From: Sulfitobacter maritimus
GTDB lineage: Bacteria; Pseudomonadota; Alphaproteobacteria; Rhodobacterales; Rhodobacteraceae
Direction: 5' to 3'
NCBI RefSeq assembly: GCF_013346665.1
Contig: NZ_JABVBB010000038.1
Location: forward strand, 310,001 to 374,000
DNA length: 64,000 bases
In this document: positions 39,546-48,699 of the stretch, one piece after another
Position numbering within the stretch: position 1 is the stretch's first letter
How the letters are laid out: the number at the start of each line of letters is the position of its first letter
Program-made: the position numbers and the translations under genes
The notes under the pieces: model-generated
Seen by the model: the letters and a program-made list of their open reading frames with translations, nothing else
Databases searched by the model: none
What the model was told of the DNA's origin: nothing

Positions 39546-40772
39546 ATGGCTAAAACACTGGCTGTCTCGCCGCTCGCCCCGGCCCGTTTCCCTGAAATGC
39601 CGGTCATTGACGGCGTGACATTCGCCACCATCGCCGCTGGGGTCCGCTATCAGGGCCGCACCGATGTGATGTTGGCGAAACTGGCACCGGGCAGTGCAGT
39701 GGCAGGGGCGTTCACGCGCTCTGCCACCCGCGCGGCACCGGTGTTGGACTGCCAGGCAAAAATCGGCGGCGCCTGCGATGAAGGCGCCGCTATCGTTGTG
39801 AATTCCGGCAATGCCAACGCCTTTACCGGGCGTGGGGGCACCGAGGCGGTTGAAGCCATCACAGCCGCCGCCGCGGAGGTCTGCGGCGTTCCACAGGCGC
39901 GGGTGTTCACCTCCTCCACCGGGGTTATCGGTGAGCCCCTGCCCCATGAACGCGTTACCGCCGTATTGAGCGAACTTCATGGCAGCCTGTCCGCTACTGG
40001 CATCGGTGATGCCGCTCAGGCGATTATGACGACAGACACCTTCCCCAAGGGCGCTTCGGCCACGGTCGAGGTTGACGGCAAGACGGTCTCTATCGCGGGT
40101 ATCGCCAAAGGGTCCGGCATGATCGCCCCTGATATGGCAACGATGCTCGTCTATATCTTCACCGATGCGCAGATCGAACAGGACAGGCTGCAAGAGCGCC
40201 TCTCGGTCCATACGGAAACCACTTTCAACTGCATCACGGTCGATAGCGACACCTCCACGTCAGACGCGCTGATCATCGCGGCGACAGGCGCATCGGGTGT
40301 CGATGTGACGGACAACGAAGATTTTGACGCCGCGTTGCACGGCCTGATGCGCGATCTCGCGCATCAGGTCGTCCGCGACGGTGAAGGGGCCAGCAAATTT
40401 GTTGAGATCACAATCACCGGCGCGAGCAACGACGAAGACGCCAAGGTTCATGCCTTTGCCATCGCCAATTCGCCGCTGATCAAAACGGCAATCGCTGGCC
40501 AAGACCCAAACTGGGGTCGGGTGGTTATGGCAATCGGGAAATCCGGTGCCGCAGCAGACCGCGACCGTCTGTCGATCCGCTTTGGCGATGTCGAAGTCGC
40601 CCGCGACGGCTGGCGCAGCCCCGACTATTCCGAAGAAGCCGCAGCGGCGCATATGAAGGATGAAAACATCGTCATTGGCGTCGACCTCGGGCTGGGCGAA
40701 GGCGCTTGCACCGTCTGGACCTGCGACCTGACCCATGGGTACATCGACATCAACGCTGATTACCGGTCCTGA
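39546..40772 (+). CDS. argJ: Bifunctional glutamate N-acetyltransferase/amino-acid acetyltransferase
   Basis: A 408-residue ArgJ that transfers the acetyl group from N-acetylornithine to glutamate in the cyclic arginine pathway and may also use acetyl-CoA. The precursor is self-cleaved before the conserved Thr199 in IAPDMATMLVYIF, giving alpha and beta subunits. Blocks NSGNANAFTG and GQDPNWGRVVMAIGKSG are present. It lies three bases after the parvulin stop, so it shares its transcript. Whether a second argA exists is not seen. Confidence 0.95.
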   Translation: MAKTLAVSPLAPARFPEMPVIDGVTFATIAAGVRYQGRTDVMLAKLAPGSAVAGAFTRSATRAAPVLDCQAKIGGACDEGAAIVVNSGNANAFTGRGGTEAVEAITAAAAEVCGVPQARVFTSSTGVIGEPLPHERVTAVLSELHGSLSATGIGDAAQAIMTTDTFPKGASATVEVDGKTVSIAGIAKGSGMIAPDMATMLVYIFTDAQIEQDRLQERLSVHTETTFNCITVDSDTSTSDALIIAATGASGVDVTDNEDFDAALHGLMRDLAHQVVRDGEGASKFVEITITGASNDEDAKVHAFAIANSPLIKTAIAGQDPNWGRVVMAIGKSGAAADRDRLSIRFGDVEVARDGWRSPDYSEEAAAAHMKDENIVIGVDLGLGEGACTVWTCDLTHGYIDINADYRS

Positions 40773-40776
40773 TCCT

Positions 40777-41175
40777 GTGAAGACACTTTTGGTTTCCGCT
40801 GTCGCGCTGATCGACGTTGACGGGCGGGTGCTGCTTGCGCAGCGCCCGGAAGGGAAGGCGATGGCAGGGCTGTGGGAGTTTCCGGGCGGAAAGGTTGAGG
40901 CCGGTGAAACTCCTGAAGCTGCGCTGATCCGAGAACTCCATGAAGAGTTAGGGATCGAGACTTGGGAATCCTGTCTCGCCCCGCTGACCTTTGCCAGCCA
41001 CAGCTATAGCGACTTCCACTTGCTTATGCCGCTTTTCGCCTGTCGCAAGTGGGGCGGAACGCCCATGTCGCGCGAAGGGCAAACCTTGAAATGGGTGCGC
41101 CCCAACCAGATGCGGGACTATCCCATGCCCGCCGCCGACGTTCCGCTGATCCCGATCCTGCGCGATTGGCTGTAA
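40777..41175 (+). CDS. mutT: 8-oxo-dGTP diphosphatase, MutT-type Nudix hydrolase
   Basis: A 132-residue Nudix hydrolase that clears oxidised dGTP from the nucleotide pool. The Nudix box is complete: GGKVEAGETPEAAL runs into RELHEELGI. The GTG at 40777 is five bases after the argJ stop and gives the usual MutT N-terminus (KTLLVSAVALIDVDGRVLLAQ); an ATG at 40735 would overlap argJ by 38 bases. Together with mutM at 5051, the window has two of the three oxidised-guanine repair genes. Confidence 0.88.
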   Translation: MKTLLVSAVALIDVDGRVLLAQRPEGKAMAGLWEFPGGKVEAGETPEAALIRELHEELGIETWESCLAPLTFASHSYSDFHLLMPLFACRKWGGTPMSREGQTLKWVRPNQMRDYPMPAADVPLIPILRDWL

Positions 41176-41293
41176 ACTGGAGCGTTGCATAAATGCCCAC
41201 CCCCTGCCGAAATAATCAGCATGTCGAGACTTTATTAACCCTAACCACATCATTTTGTCGCAGGCTTGATGAAACTGATGAAAGGGTGCCGAC

Positions 41294-41416
41294 ATGCTAC
41301 GGACTATTACCATCGGAAGTTGTATCTACGTTCAGGGAATATTTGTTCAAACCCTCGCCAGTGGGATGATTGCCGTGCGGGTTGATGGCAAAATCTTTAA
41401 GGGCCGTCCGGTCTAA
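41294..41416 (+). CDS. Small conserved-looking protein of 40 residues, unknown function
   Basis: An ORF too short for usual gene tables. It encodes MLRTITIGSCIYVQGIFVQT and then ASGMIAVRVDGKIFKGRPV, with one cysteine and beta-rich composition. AAAGGG precedes the ATG at a good distance, and the codon choice is like the neighbours. No domain is recognised, but short proteins beginning MLR-ITIGSC appear in this lineage in my memory; that is not checked. It lies in the 336-base gap between mutT and the lipid kinase and is the only gene-like content there. Confidence 0.6.
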   Translation: MLRTITIGSCIYVQGIFVQTLASGMIAVRVDGKIFKGRPV

Positions 41417-41511
41417 CCTGTTCTGACGGTTATATTTACCTTTGCGGTGCAGGTTACGTGAACAAATCACAGCAGTACCGCGTTTCCCCCTGACCAACGG
41501 CAGGGGATTAT

Positions 41512-42429
41512 ATGTCAGTGAAAAGCGCTATCGTGATCCTCAACCGTGGATCCGGCAAACAAAACGGCGATGAGGCCGAAGCCGCCATTCGCAATGCCTT
41601 TGCCCGGCATGAGATCACGGCCAATTTCATCTACATCGACCAGAGCACGACCCCGCAGGCTGCGACCGCGCAAGCATTGAAACAGACCCATGACATTATA
41701 GCGGTCGCCGGGGGGGACGGTACGATTTCGGGCGTGACCTCGGTCATGGTCGGACAAGACCGACCTTTGGGCGTGATCCCGCAAGGGACATTCAATTATT
41801 TCGCCCGGTCAATGGAAATACCTGACGATCTGGACCGCGCCGTTGATGTGATCGCCGCCGGTCAGCATCGACCGGTGCATGTGGCAACGATCAACGATCA
41901 GACCTTCCTAAACAACGCCAGCATCGGCGCCTACCCGGCCATTCTAAAGACCCGAGAAGGCATCTACCGCCGCTGGGGACGCAGCCGGGTCGCGGCTTAT
42001 TGGTCTGTTCTCAAGGCGCTCGTTACCTTCCGCACCACGCTCAGGCTTAGGATTGAGGTTGATGGTGTTGAACGGCAGCTGAACACGCCGCTGGTTTTCG
42101 CCGTCAACAATGCCTTTCAACTCGGCCAGATGGGCCTAGACGGGCAAGACTGTATCGCCCGTGGGGATATCGTTCTTCTGGTCGCGCCGAATACCTATCG
42201 TTGGGGCCTATTGCGGCATGCGATCGCCTTGGCAGCCGGGGTGGCGCGGCCACATACAGATTACGAAATGCTCTGCGGCAAAGAGATCAGTATTCGGATC
42301 AAACGCAAAAAACGCTCCGTCGCCCGAGATGGGGAGATTTCGGTGATGCAGGGCCCCTACCACCTGCGCCGCGCCACGCAGCCGCTGCATATCTTCGTCG
42401 ACCAGAGCGCGAAGGAGGGTGTCAGATGA
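41512..42429 (+). CDS. Diacylglycerol kinase-like lipid kinase (DagK/YegS family)
   Basis: A 305-residue lipid kinase. The ATP-binding glycine motif is VAGGDGTISGVTSVM near 68-82, preceded by the substrate region and followed by the family PLGVIPQGTFNYFAR block. Members phosphorylate diacylglycerol, sphingosine or phosphatidylglycerol; the natural substrate here is not predictable. The stop overlaps the next ATG by four bases, coupling it with the metallophosphoesterase. Confidence 0.88.
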   Translation: MSVKSAIVILNRGSGKQNGDEAEAAIRNAFARHEITANFIYIDQSTTPQAATAQALKQTHDIIAVAGGDGTISGVTSVMVGQDRPLGVIPQGTFNYFARSMEIPDDLDRAVDVIAAGQHRPVHVATINDQTFLNNASIGAYPAILKTREGIYRRWGRSRVAAYWSVLKALVTFRTTLRLRIEVDGVERQLNTPLVFAVNNAFQLGQMGLDGQDCIARGDIVLLVAPNTYRWGLLRHAIALAAGVARPHTDYEMLCGKEISIRIKRKKRSVARDGEISVMQGPYHLRRATQPLHIFVDQSAKEGVR

Positions 42430-43232
42430 GCCGTTTGATCCACCTATCTGATCTGCATTTTGGCAAAGACCGACCCGATCTGATCGTACCTCTGCTCAAT
42501 GCAGTAAACGGATATGCGCCGGATTTGGTGATTATCTCCGGCGACCTGACCCAACGAGCGCGGGAGAAAGAATACCGCGCCGCGCGGGCCTTTATTGACC
42601 GGGTGAACGCTCCGGTGCTGAGCGTGCCAGGAAATCACGATATCCCGTTTCATCGGCCCTTTACCCGCTTCTTTGCTCCATGGCGCTACTATCGCCAATG
42701 GATCGCGCGCGACTTAACGCCAGTTCATCACGGTGGCGATTACGTTGCGGTTGGGATTAATACGGTGGACCGTTTCAAATGGCAGACCGGGCGGTTGGCC
42801 GGGCGGCGGCTTCGCCGGGCCTGCAGTGCGCTTTCCGGGGGCGCGAAAGAGACTTTGCGCATCGCCGTCTGTCACCATCCGCTTGACCATCCGAACACCA
42901 CCAAGAAAAAGCCAATTCCTGGCGCGAAACGTGCTCTGCGCCGTTTGTTGAACTGCGGCGCAGATCTGATCCTGTCGGGCCATTTGCACATATGGCACGC
43001 GGGCACCTTTGCGCATCTGGCCGCCGAGCAAGATGGACATCGCGCGATCCAGCTTCACGCCGGCACAAGCCTGTCCTCGCGCCAGCGCGGTGAGCCGAAC
43101 GACTTCAACCTGATTGATGTCTCCCCCCTCCAGCTTGATGTGGCACGGATCACTTATGACGATGCGCGGGGGGCCTTTACAAAAGCAGAGGCCCGGCAAT
43201 TCAACCGGGCCTCTGGAGAATTCATTGTTTGA
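42426..43232 (+). CDS. Calcineurin-like metallophosphoesterase
   Basis: A 268-residue phosphoesterase with all five metal-site blocks in order: DLHFGKD near the start, GDLTQRA, GNHD in PGNHDIP, a histidine in CHHPLDHP, and GHLHIWH. The fold hydrolyses phosphodiesters such as cyclic nucleotides, but the substrate is not identified. It overlaps the lipid kinase gene by ATGA, so a lipid-phosphate function is an idea. Its last 50 bases also contain the infB terminator stem on the other strand. Confidence 0.85.
   Translation: MSRLIHLSDLHFGKDRPDLIVPLLNAVNGYAPDLVIISGDLTQRAREKEYRAARAFIDRVNAPVLSVPGNHDIPFHRPFTRFFAPWRYYRQWIARDLTPVHHGGDYVAVGINTVDRFKWQTGRLAGRRLRRACSALSGGAKETLRIAVCHHPLDHPNTTKKKPIPGAKRALRRLLNCGADLILSGHLHIWHAGTFAHLAAEQDGHRAIQLHAGTSLSSRQRGEPNDFNLIDVSPLQLDVARITYDDARGAFTKAEARQFNRASGEFIV
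43187..43214 (-). terminator. Intrinsic terminator of infB, inside the opposite-strand phosphoesterase gene
   Basis: Ten-base stem AGAGGCCCGG/CCGGGCCTCT with an eight-base loop, read on the minus strand and followed there by GCTTTTG. It starts 27 bases past the infB stop and lies wholly within the 3' end of the convergent phosphoesterase CDS. Confidence 0.65.
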
Positions 43233-43240
43233 CCGTCAGA

Positions 43241-45706
43241 TCAAGAGAGAGTGCGTGTCACTTCTTCGCGCTCGAAAATTTCGATCACATCGCCGGGGCG
43301 GATATCATCGTAGTTTTCAAAGGCCATACCGCATTCCTGACCGGACTGTACTTCGGCCACTTCGTCCTTGAAGCGTTTGAGCGTCTTCAGCGTGCCTTCG
43401 TGGATCACCACGTTGTCGCGCAGCAGACGGACACCGGCAGAGCGGCGGGCCACACCTTCGGTAACGAGACAGCCAGCAACCTTGCCCACACCCGTGACCT
43501 TGAAGACTTCTTTGATATTCGCATACCCGATGAAGTTTTCTTTGATCTCGTTGCTGAGCAGGCCTGAGGCCGCAGCTTTCACATCGTCGACCAGATCATA
43601 GATGACCGAGTAGTAGCGGATTTCGACGCTTTTCTGGTTGGCCGTGTTCCGCGCCGAAGCATTGGCACGAACGTTAAAGCCCATGATCGGCGCGCCGGAG
43701 GCTTCGGCCAGACCAACATCCGTTTCAGTGATCGCGCCCACACCGGAGTGCAGAACCCGAACGCGAACTTCGTCGTTGCCGATTTTCTCCATCGCCTGAA
43801 CGATCGCTTCGGCAGAACCTTGCACGTCGGCTTTAACCAAGATCGGCAGCTCGCTGACGTCTTCGTTTGCCTTGGCATTGGCCATAAGCTGTTCCAGCGT
43901 CGTGGCAGCACCGGCAGCGGCACGTTTGTCCTTAGCGGCGTTGGCGCGGTATTCTGCAATCTCGCGGGCCTGCGCTTCGGTGTCGGTCACGTTCAAGACG
44001 TCACCAGCCTCTGGCGTGCCGTTGATGCCGAGCACCTCAACCGGCACCGATGGCCCGGCTTCCTTAACGCGCTCACCTTGGTCGTTGATCAGCGCACGGA
44101 CCTTACCGTACTGCTCACCCACAACAAAGATATCACCCTGACGCAGCGTGCCGTTCTGAACCAGAACAGTCGCCACAGGACCACGGCCCACATCAAGCTG
44201 TGCTTCGATCACTGCACCCACAGCAGCCCGATCCGGGTTCGCCTTGAGTTCAAGGATTTCCGACTGCAGCGCAATGGCTTCAAGCAGATCGTCCAGACCT
44301 TGACCCGTCGCCGCCGACACTTCGACATCCTGCACATCACCGGACATCTTTTCGACGATGACCTCGTGTTGCAGCAGGTCAGTGCGCACCTTATCCGGGT
44401 TCGCAGCAGGTTTATCGATCTTGTTGATCGCGACAATCATCGGCACTTTGGCCGCTTTCGCGTGGGCAATCGCTTCGATTGTCTGCGGCATCACAGCGTC
44501 ATCCGCCGCAACCACCAGAACCACGATATCCGTCACCTGAGCACCGCGCGAACGCATGGAGGTAAAGGCCGCGTGGCCGGGCGTGTCGAGGAAGGACAAC
44601 ACGGTGCCATTGTCGGTTTTGACCTGATAGGCACCGATGTGCTGCGTGATGCCACCGGCTTCGCCAGCAACCACTTTCGCATTACGGATCGCGTCAAGCA
44701 GCGATGTTTTACCGTGGTCAACGTGGCCCATGATCGTGATGACCGGCGGACGCGGTTTCAGGTCTTCGGGCTTATCCTCAACCTCTTTGATCACGTCCTC
44801 AACGTCAGCATCAGAAACGCGGACAACTTTGTGGCCGAATTCTTCGATGATCAGTTCGGCAGTATCGGCGTCGATCACTTCATTCTGCGTCACCATCATG
44901 CCGTTTTGCATGAGCGACTTGACAACAGCGCCGATCTTCTCCGCCATACGTACCGCAAGCTCGGAGACAACAATCGCAGGCGGCAGTTGCACTTCGCGCA
45001 CGATCTTTTCGCGCTCGACCTGACCACCCATCGCCTTTTGACGCGCCCGCTCTTGCTTGCGCTTCATCTGTGCCATGGAACGCTGACGGCCACCTTCGCC
45101 ACCGGCGAGGGCTTGGTTCACCGTAAGCTTGCCAGACCGGCGACTGTCGCCGCCTTTGCTACGTTTCTTGGTTTCTTCGCGGTCACGCTCAGTTTTGCGC
45201 GGCGTCGCGGCGGGAGCAGATTTGCTCGGCTGCTCACGCGCCGGGGTCGGCTCCACAACAGGCGCGGCCGCCGCTTCTTCGGCCTCGCGCTTGCGACGTG
45301 CATCTTCCTCGGCCTTGGCTTTGAGGCTCTCTTCCCGCTCGCGCTCTTCGCGCTCCTTGGCTTCGATCTCGGCCCGGCGGCGCTCACGCTCTTCGGCGCG
45401 GGCCTTTTCCTCGGCTTCGCGCTGTGCGGCTTCTTCCGCCTCGCGGGCCTTAGCAGCCTGAACAGCCTTCAGACGACGCTCCATCTCGGCATCGGTAATG
45501 CCTGCGGGGCGCTTCTTGGGATCGCCAATCGGCCCGGCACCCGGCCCGGTTGGTTTCTGGCCACCCGGCTTGGGCACCACAACACGCTTGCGCTTGGTTT
45601 CGACCACAACGTTCTTGGTCCGCCCGTGGCTAAAGCTTTGCTTTACATTCCCCGGACGTGCGCCGCCGCGCAGACCCAATGTTTTCTTGCCGTCACTATC
45701 GCTCAT
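43241..45706 (-). CDS. infB: Translation initiation factor IF-2
   Basis: An 821-residue GTPase that brings initiator tRNA to the 30S subunit. The N-terminal 260 residues are variable and rich in Glu/Arg/Ala repeats (a coiled-coil-like charged stretch). The G domain has [17 protein letters not shown] (G1), DTPGHAAF (G3) and NKID (G4), followed by domains III and IV. It ends the rimP-nusA-ylxR-infB run, nine bases after the YlxR-like gene. The terminator lies 27 bases past its stop. Confidence 0.97.
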   Translation of the reverse strand: MSDSDGKKTLGLRGGARPGNVKQSFSHGRTKNVVVETKRKRVVVPKPGGQKPTGPGAGPIGDPKKRPAGITDAEMERRLKAVQAAKAREAEEAAQREAEEKARAEERERRRAEIEAKEREEREREESLKAKAEEDARRKREAEEAAAAPVVEPTPAREQPSKSAPAATPRKTERDREETKKRSKGGDSRRSGKLTVNQALAGGEGGRQRSMAQMKRKQERARQKAMGGQVEREKIVREVQLPPAIVVSELAVRMAEKIGAVVKSLMQNGMMVTQNEVIDADTAELIIEEFGHKVVRVSDADVEDVIKEVEDKPEDLKPRPPVITIMGHVDHGKTSLLDAIRNAKVVAGEAGGITQHIGAYQVKTDNGTVLSFLDTPGHAAFTSMRSRGAQVTDIVVLVVAADDAVMPQTIEAIAHAKAAKVPMIVAINKIDKPAANPDKVRTDLLQHEVIVEKMSGDVQDVEVSAATGQGLDDLLEAIALQSEILELKANPDRAAVGAVIEAQLDVGRGPVATVLVQNGTLRQGDIFVVGEQYGKVRALINDQGERVKEAGPSVPVEVLGINGTPEAGDVLNVTDTEAQAREIAEYRANAAKDKRAAAGAATTLEQLMANAKANEDVSELPILVKADVQGSAEAIVQAMEKIGNDEVRVRVLHSGVGAITETDVGLAEASGAPIMGFNVRANASARNTANQKSVEIRYYSVIYDLVDDVKAAASGLLSNEIKENFIGYANIKEVFKVTGVGKVAGCLVTEGVARRSAGVRLLRDNVVIHEGTLKTLKRFKDEVAEVQSGQECGMAFENYDDIRPGDVIEIFEREEVTRTLS

Positions 45707-45715
45707 GAAGCTCGT

Positions 45716-46336
45716 CTATCCTTTCGGATGGCCGCTGCCACCCTCGTTTACGCGCACGCCTTTAAGTCGTCCGGCTTCCTCTACAACACGTTGCGTGAGT
45801 CCACCAGAGGCGAGCGCCCCATGTATCACAGTTTGGCGACCGAATGCCAAACCCAATTCATCGGCGGTCAGCCAACCGATGTAATGACCATAGTGTGGGG
45901 TGCTCAGCTTGGACTTTCCGCGCCCTGACCCATCTACGGCCTGTATCAATACTTCGGCCTCTTCGGTTTGCAACCAACCCTTGACCTTTTCGTAACCGGC
46001 AACCGCCTTGCCTGCCTTGCGCTGGAGCGAGATCAAGTCCACCACCCGGCGCGCCAATTGCTGTTCGACTTCGTCGATCAACCCTTCAGGCAGCGTGACT
46101 GGCTGTTTCGCCGACCGGGAGAAGGTCTTTTTCTTTACCGCAAGTTCCAGCGCGGCGCGGTCTGCCGCGACATAGATGCCCCGGCCCGGCAGTTTACCCA
46201 GAATATCCGGGTAAACGTGATTGTCCGGGCCGACCACAAAGCGGATCAACCCGTGTTTTGGCTGCACCTCGCCCGTGGCAATGCACTTGCGTTCTGGACC
46301 AGTCTGCTGGTCATTCGAAGCGCCACCGCGTCCCAT
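45716..46336 (-). CDS. YlxR/DUF448-type RNA-binding protein with L7Ae-like domain
   Basis: A 206-residue protein. The YlxR part (about 10-90) includes ERKCIATGEVQPK and KLPGRGIYVAADRAALELA; a second domain (about 95-180, DLISLQRKAGKAVAGYEKV) resembles the L7Ae/YlxQ ribosomal-protein fold. YlxR family members bind RNA (recent work links one to RNase P). It always sits between nusA and infB, as here. ATG at 46336 with GGGGG upstream is chosen over a TTG at 46342. Confidence 0.85.
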   Translation of the reverse strand: MGRGGASNDQQTGPERKCIATGEVQPKHGLIRFVVGPDNHVYPDILGKLPGRGIYVAADRAALELAVKKKTFSRSAKQPVTLPEGLIDEVEQQLARRVVDLISLQRKAGKAVAGYEKVKGWLQTEEAEVLIQAVDGSGRGKSKLSTPHYGHYIGWLTADELGLAFGRQTVIHGALASGGLTQRVVEEAGRLKGVRVNEGGSGHPKG

Positions 46337-46356
46337 GTGCAACCCCCGAGGCCCAA

Positions 46357-47985
46357 TTAGGCCTCGGCCTCCTCGGCGGTTTCGCCGTCTGTTTCTGCGT
46401 CATCTTCGTCCGCATCGGCTTCAAGCTCAGTCGGATCGACCCAGCCCAACATGACGCGGGCGGTCATGATCATTTCCTGCGCGTCTTCGAGGCTAATGTC
46501 GAAAGGCTCAAGCGCGCCGTCATCCTTCACACGCTCGCCGTTGACCGTGGTCCAGCCGCCAGCCAGTTCCCAATCGGCACAGGTGGCGAAATCTTCCAGC
46601 GTTTTGACGTCGTCCTTGGCCAGCGCTTCTATCATTTGAGGGGTCAGCCCCTCAAATTCAACCAGGCTGTCCTCAACACCGAGCGCGCGGGCGTTATCCA
46701 ACGCCGCTTTGTTCTGCGCTTCGAGCACGTCGCGGGCGCGGGCCTGCAACTCGCCAGCGGTGTCTTCGTCGACACCGTCGATGACCAGCAGTTCGTCCAC
46801 TTCGACGTAAGCCACTTCTTCGAGGTTGGTGAAGCCTTCGGAAACCAGAAGCTGGGCAAAGAATTCGTCAAGATCGAGGTTGTCCATGAACAGCTTGGTG
46901 CGCAGTTCGAACTCGGCCTGACGGCGCTGGCTTTCCTGCTCTTCGGTCATGATGTCGATGTCGAGACCGGTGAGCTGGCTGGCCAGACGCACGTTTTGAC
47001 CACGGCGGCCAATCGCCAGCGACAGCTGCTCTTCGGGCACGACCACTTCGATCTTACCAGCTTCTTCGTCCAGAACCACTTTCGATACTTCAGCAGGCTG
47101 CAACGCGTTCACAAGGAAGGTCGGCTGGTCTTCATTCCACGGAATGATGTCGATCTTCTCGCCCTGAAGTTCGTTCACAACGGCCTGCACGCGGGAGCCA
47201 CGCATACCAACGCAGGCACCGACAGGATCGATGGAGCCATCATGCGAGATCACGGCGATCTTGGCGCGCGAACCGGGGTCGCGGGCGACTGCTTTGATGT
47301 CGATGATACCGTCGTAGATTTCCGGCACTTCCATCTTGAACAGTTCGGCCATGAATTCAGGCGCGGTGCGGCTGAGGAAAATCTGCGGGCCGCGCTGCTC
47401 ACGGCGCACGTCTTTGATGTAGACGCGGATGCGGTCGTTCGGGCGGTAGCTTTCGCGGCCGATCTTCTCGTTCCGGCGCAGGATCGCTTCGCCAGCGCCC
47501 ACATCGACGATGACATTGCCATATTCTTCGCGCTTGACCAGACCGTTGATGATCGTGCCGGCGCGGTCTTTGAACTCTTCGTACTGGCGGTCACGCTCGG
47601 CTTCGCGGACCTTTTGCAAGATCACCTGCTTGGCCGACTGCGCCGCAATCCGGCCCATCTCAACCGGGGGGACTTCTTCGACATAGGTGTCGCCCACCTT
47701 GGGGTCGGCCATATACTGCTTGGCCTGCTCAACGGTGAACTCAGCCTGATAGTTTTCAAGCTCGTCATCCTCGACCACGGTGCGGACGCGGGTGAATGTC
47801 GCCTTGCCGGTCTTGCGGTCGATATCAACGCGGATGTCCATCTCGGCGCCGTAGCGGGACTTGGCGGCGCGGGCGAGGGACTCTTCCATCGCTTCGACGA
47901 CCAGACCGGGGTCGATCATCTTTTCGCGCGCCACCGCTTCGGCGGTTTGCAACAGCTCAAGCTGGTTTGCAGATGTAATGGCCAT
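46357..47985 (-). CDS. nusA: Transcription termination/antitermination factor NusA
   Basis: A 542-residue NusA. The N-terminal RNA polymerase-binding domain is followed by an S1 domain ([12 protein letters not shown] ... [14 protein letters not shown]), two KH domains ([15 protein letters not shown] and [15 protein letters not shown]), and C-terminal helix-hairpin-helix acidic repeats to an acidic tail rich in Asp and Glu. It modulates pausing and termination and contributes to its own operon control in other bacteria. The ATG overlaps the rimP stop by one base (TAATG). Confidence 0.96.
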   Translation of the reverse strand: MAITSANQLELLQTAEAVAREKMIDPGLVVEAMEESLARAAKSRYGAEMDIRVDIDRKTGKATFTRVRTVVEDDELENYQAEFTVEQAKQYMADPKVGDTYVEEVPPVEMGRIAAQSAKQVILQKVREAERDRQYEEFKDRAGTIINGLVKREEYGNVIVDVGAGEAILRRNEKIGRESYRPNDRIRVYIKDVRREQRGPQIFLSRTAPEFMAELFKMEVPEIYDGIIDIKAVARDPGSRAKIAVISHDGSIDPVGACVGMRGSRVQAVVNELQGEKIDIIPWNEDQPTFLVNALQPAEVSKVVLDEEAGKIEVVVPEEQLSLAIGRRGQNVRLASQLTGLDIDIMTEEQESQRRQAEFELRTKLFMDNLDLDEFFAQLLVSEGFTNLEEVAYVEVDELLVIDGVDEDTAGELQARARDVLEAQNKAALDNARALGVEDSLVEFEGLTPQMIEALAKDDVKTLEDFATCADWELAGGWTTVNGERVKDDGALEPFDISLEDAQEMIMTARVMLGWVDPTELEADADEDDAETDGETAEEAEA

Positions 47986-48563
47986 TAGGTGTCTCCCTCA
48001 GCAGACTCTTCAGTCTCGATATCATCAAATTCATTTTCGTCGATCGCGCCGGACGCTTTGCGCTGGCGGAGCATTTCTTTGATCAGGTCGTCGGTCAGCA
48101 CAAGTTTAGCATCGCTGAGCCAGTCGAACTGCAAGCCGATGGTGCCTTCTTCGACATTGATCAGCACCTCGCCGCCTTCAACGCCTGCCAGCTCACCCTT
48201 AAAGCGGCGGCGGCCATCGATCAGTTCGGTGGTTTCGATCTTGGCTTCATAGCCTTCGAAAGCGTCAAAATCCTTGAGCCGTGTCAGCGGACGGTCGATG
48301 CCGGGGCTGGACACCTCAAGCGAATACTCGTCCAAGATCGGGTCTTCGACATCCAGCACCGCGCCGATGGCTTGCGAAATCTTGGCGCATTCATCCACTT
48401 CGATCCCGCCATCAGGCCGGTCTGCCATGACCTGCAGGGTCGTGGATTTGCCTGACATCAGGCGCACGCGCACCAACTCAAAGCCCATGTCCTCGATCAC
48501 CGGGGTGATGATCTCGGCCAGGCGGCGGTCGATGGCGGCTTTGGCGATCAGGTCATTCGACAT
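47985..48563 (-). CDS. rimP: Ribosome maturation factor RimP
   Basis: A 192-residue factor for 30S subunit maturation. The N-terminal domain has [16 protein letters not shown] and [19 protein letters not shown], and [11 protein letters not shown] is the RimP signature; a C-terminal SH3-like domain follows with an acidic tail. The start at 48563 is chosen because the RimP fold begins there ([16 protein letters not shown]); the longer reading includes the terminator. It is first in the nusA-infB operon. Confidence 0.94.
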   Translation of the reverse strand: MSNDLIAKAAIDRRLAEIITPVIEDMGFELVRVRLMSGKSTTLQVMADRPDGGIEVDECAKISQAIGAVLDVEDPILDEYSLEVSSPGIDRPLTRLKDFDAFEGYEAKIETTELIDGRRRFKGELAGVEGGEVLINVEEGTIGLQFDWLSDAKLVLTDDLIKEMLRQRKASGAIDENEFDDIETEESAEGDT

Positions 48564-48587
48564 GAGACATCCATTTTCACTGGGCAC

Positions 48588-48611
48588 AAAAAAACGGGCG
48601 CGCGGCCCGTT
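48588..48611 (-). terminator. Intrinsic terminator in the rimP leader
   Basis: On the minus strand, AACGGGC pairs with GCCCGTT around a five-base loop, followed by a run of seven T residues, ending 24 bases before the rimP ATG. Too close to rimP for a promoter in between, so it must act within the leader or stop readthrough from upstream genes. Confidence 0.8.
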
Positions 48612-48664
48612 CACGAGTTCGGTGGAGCCTTCGGTGTGGACCCGAAAGCGCCGCTGTTGAAGGG

Positions 48665-48693
48665 GATATAGGCCGAAAGCCGCGAAACCGCAA
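48665..48693 (-). promoter_or_regulatory. Candidate promoter upstream of the rimP leader
   Basis: TTGCGG (48693-48688) and TATATC (48670-48665) with a 17-base spacer, immediately downstream of the solute-binding-protein stop. A transcript from here would pass through the terminator at 48588-48611 before rimP. Confidence 0.5.
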
Positions 48694-48699
48694 CCCCTG

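Noticed and set aside
43748-45928. 726-codon frame opposite infB
   Set aside because: infB with its GTPase motifs is certain; the opposite frame is an artefact of biased codon use.
46258-47988. 576-codon frame opposite nusA
   Set aside because: Shadow of nusA; begins and ends across gene boundaries without ribosome sites.
48564-48699. Possible tRNA before rimP, as in enterobacterial metY-rimP operons
   Set aside because: The sequence cannot be folded into a cloverleaf with CCA-type acceptor and conserved loops; it fits a promoter-leader-terminator better.
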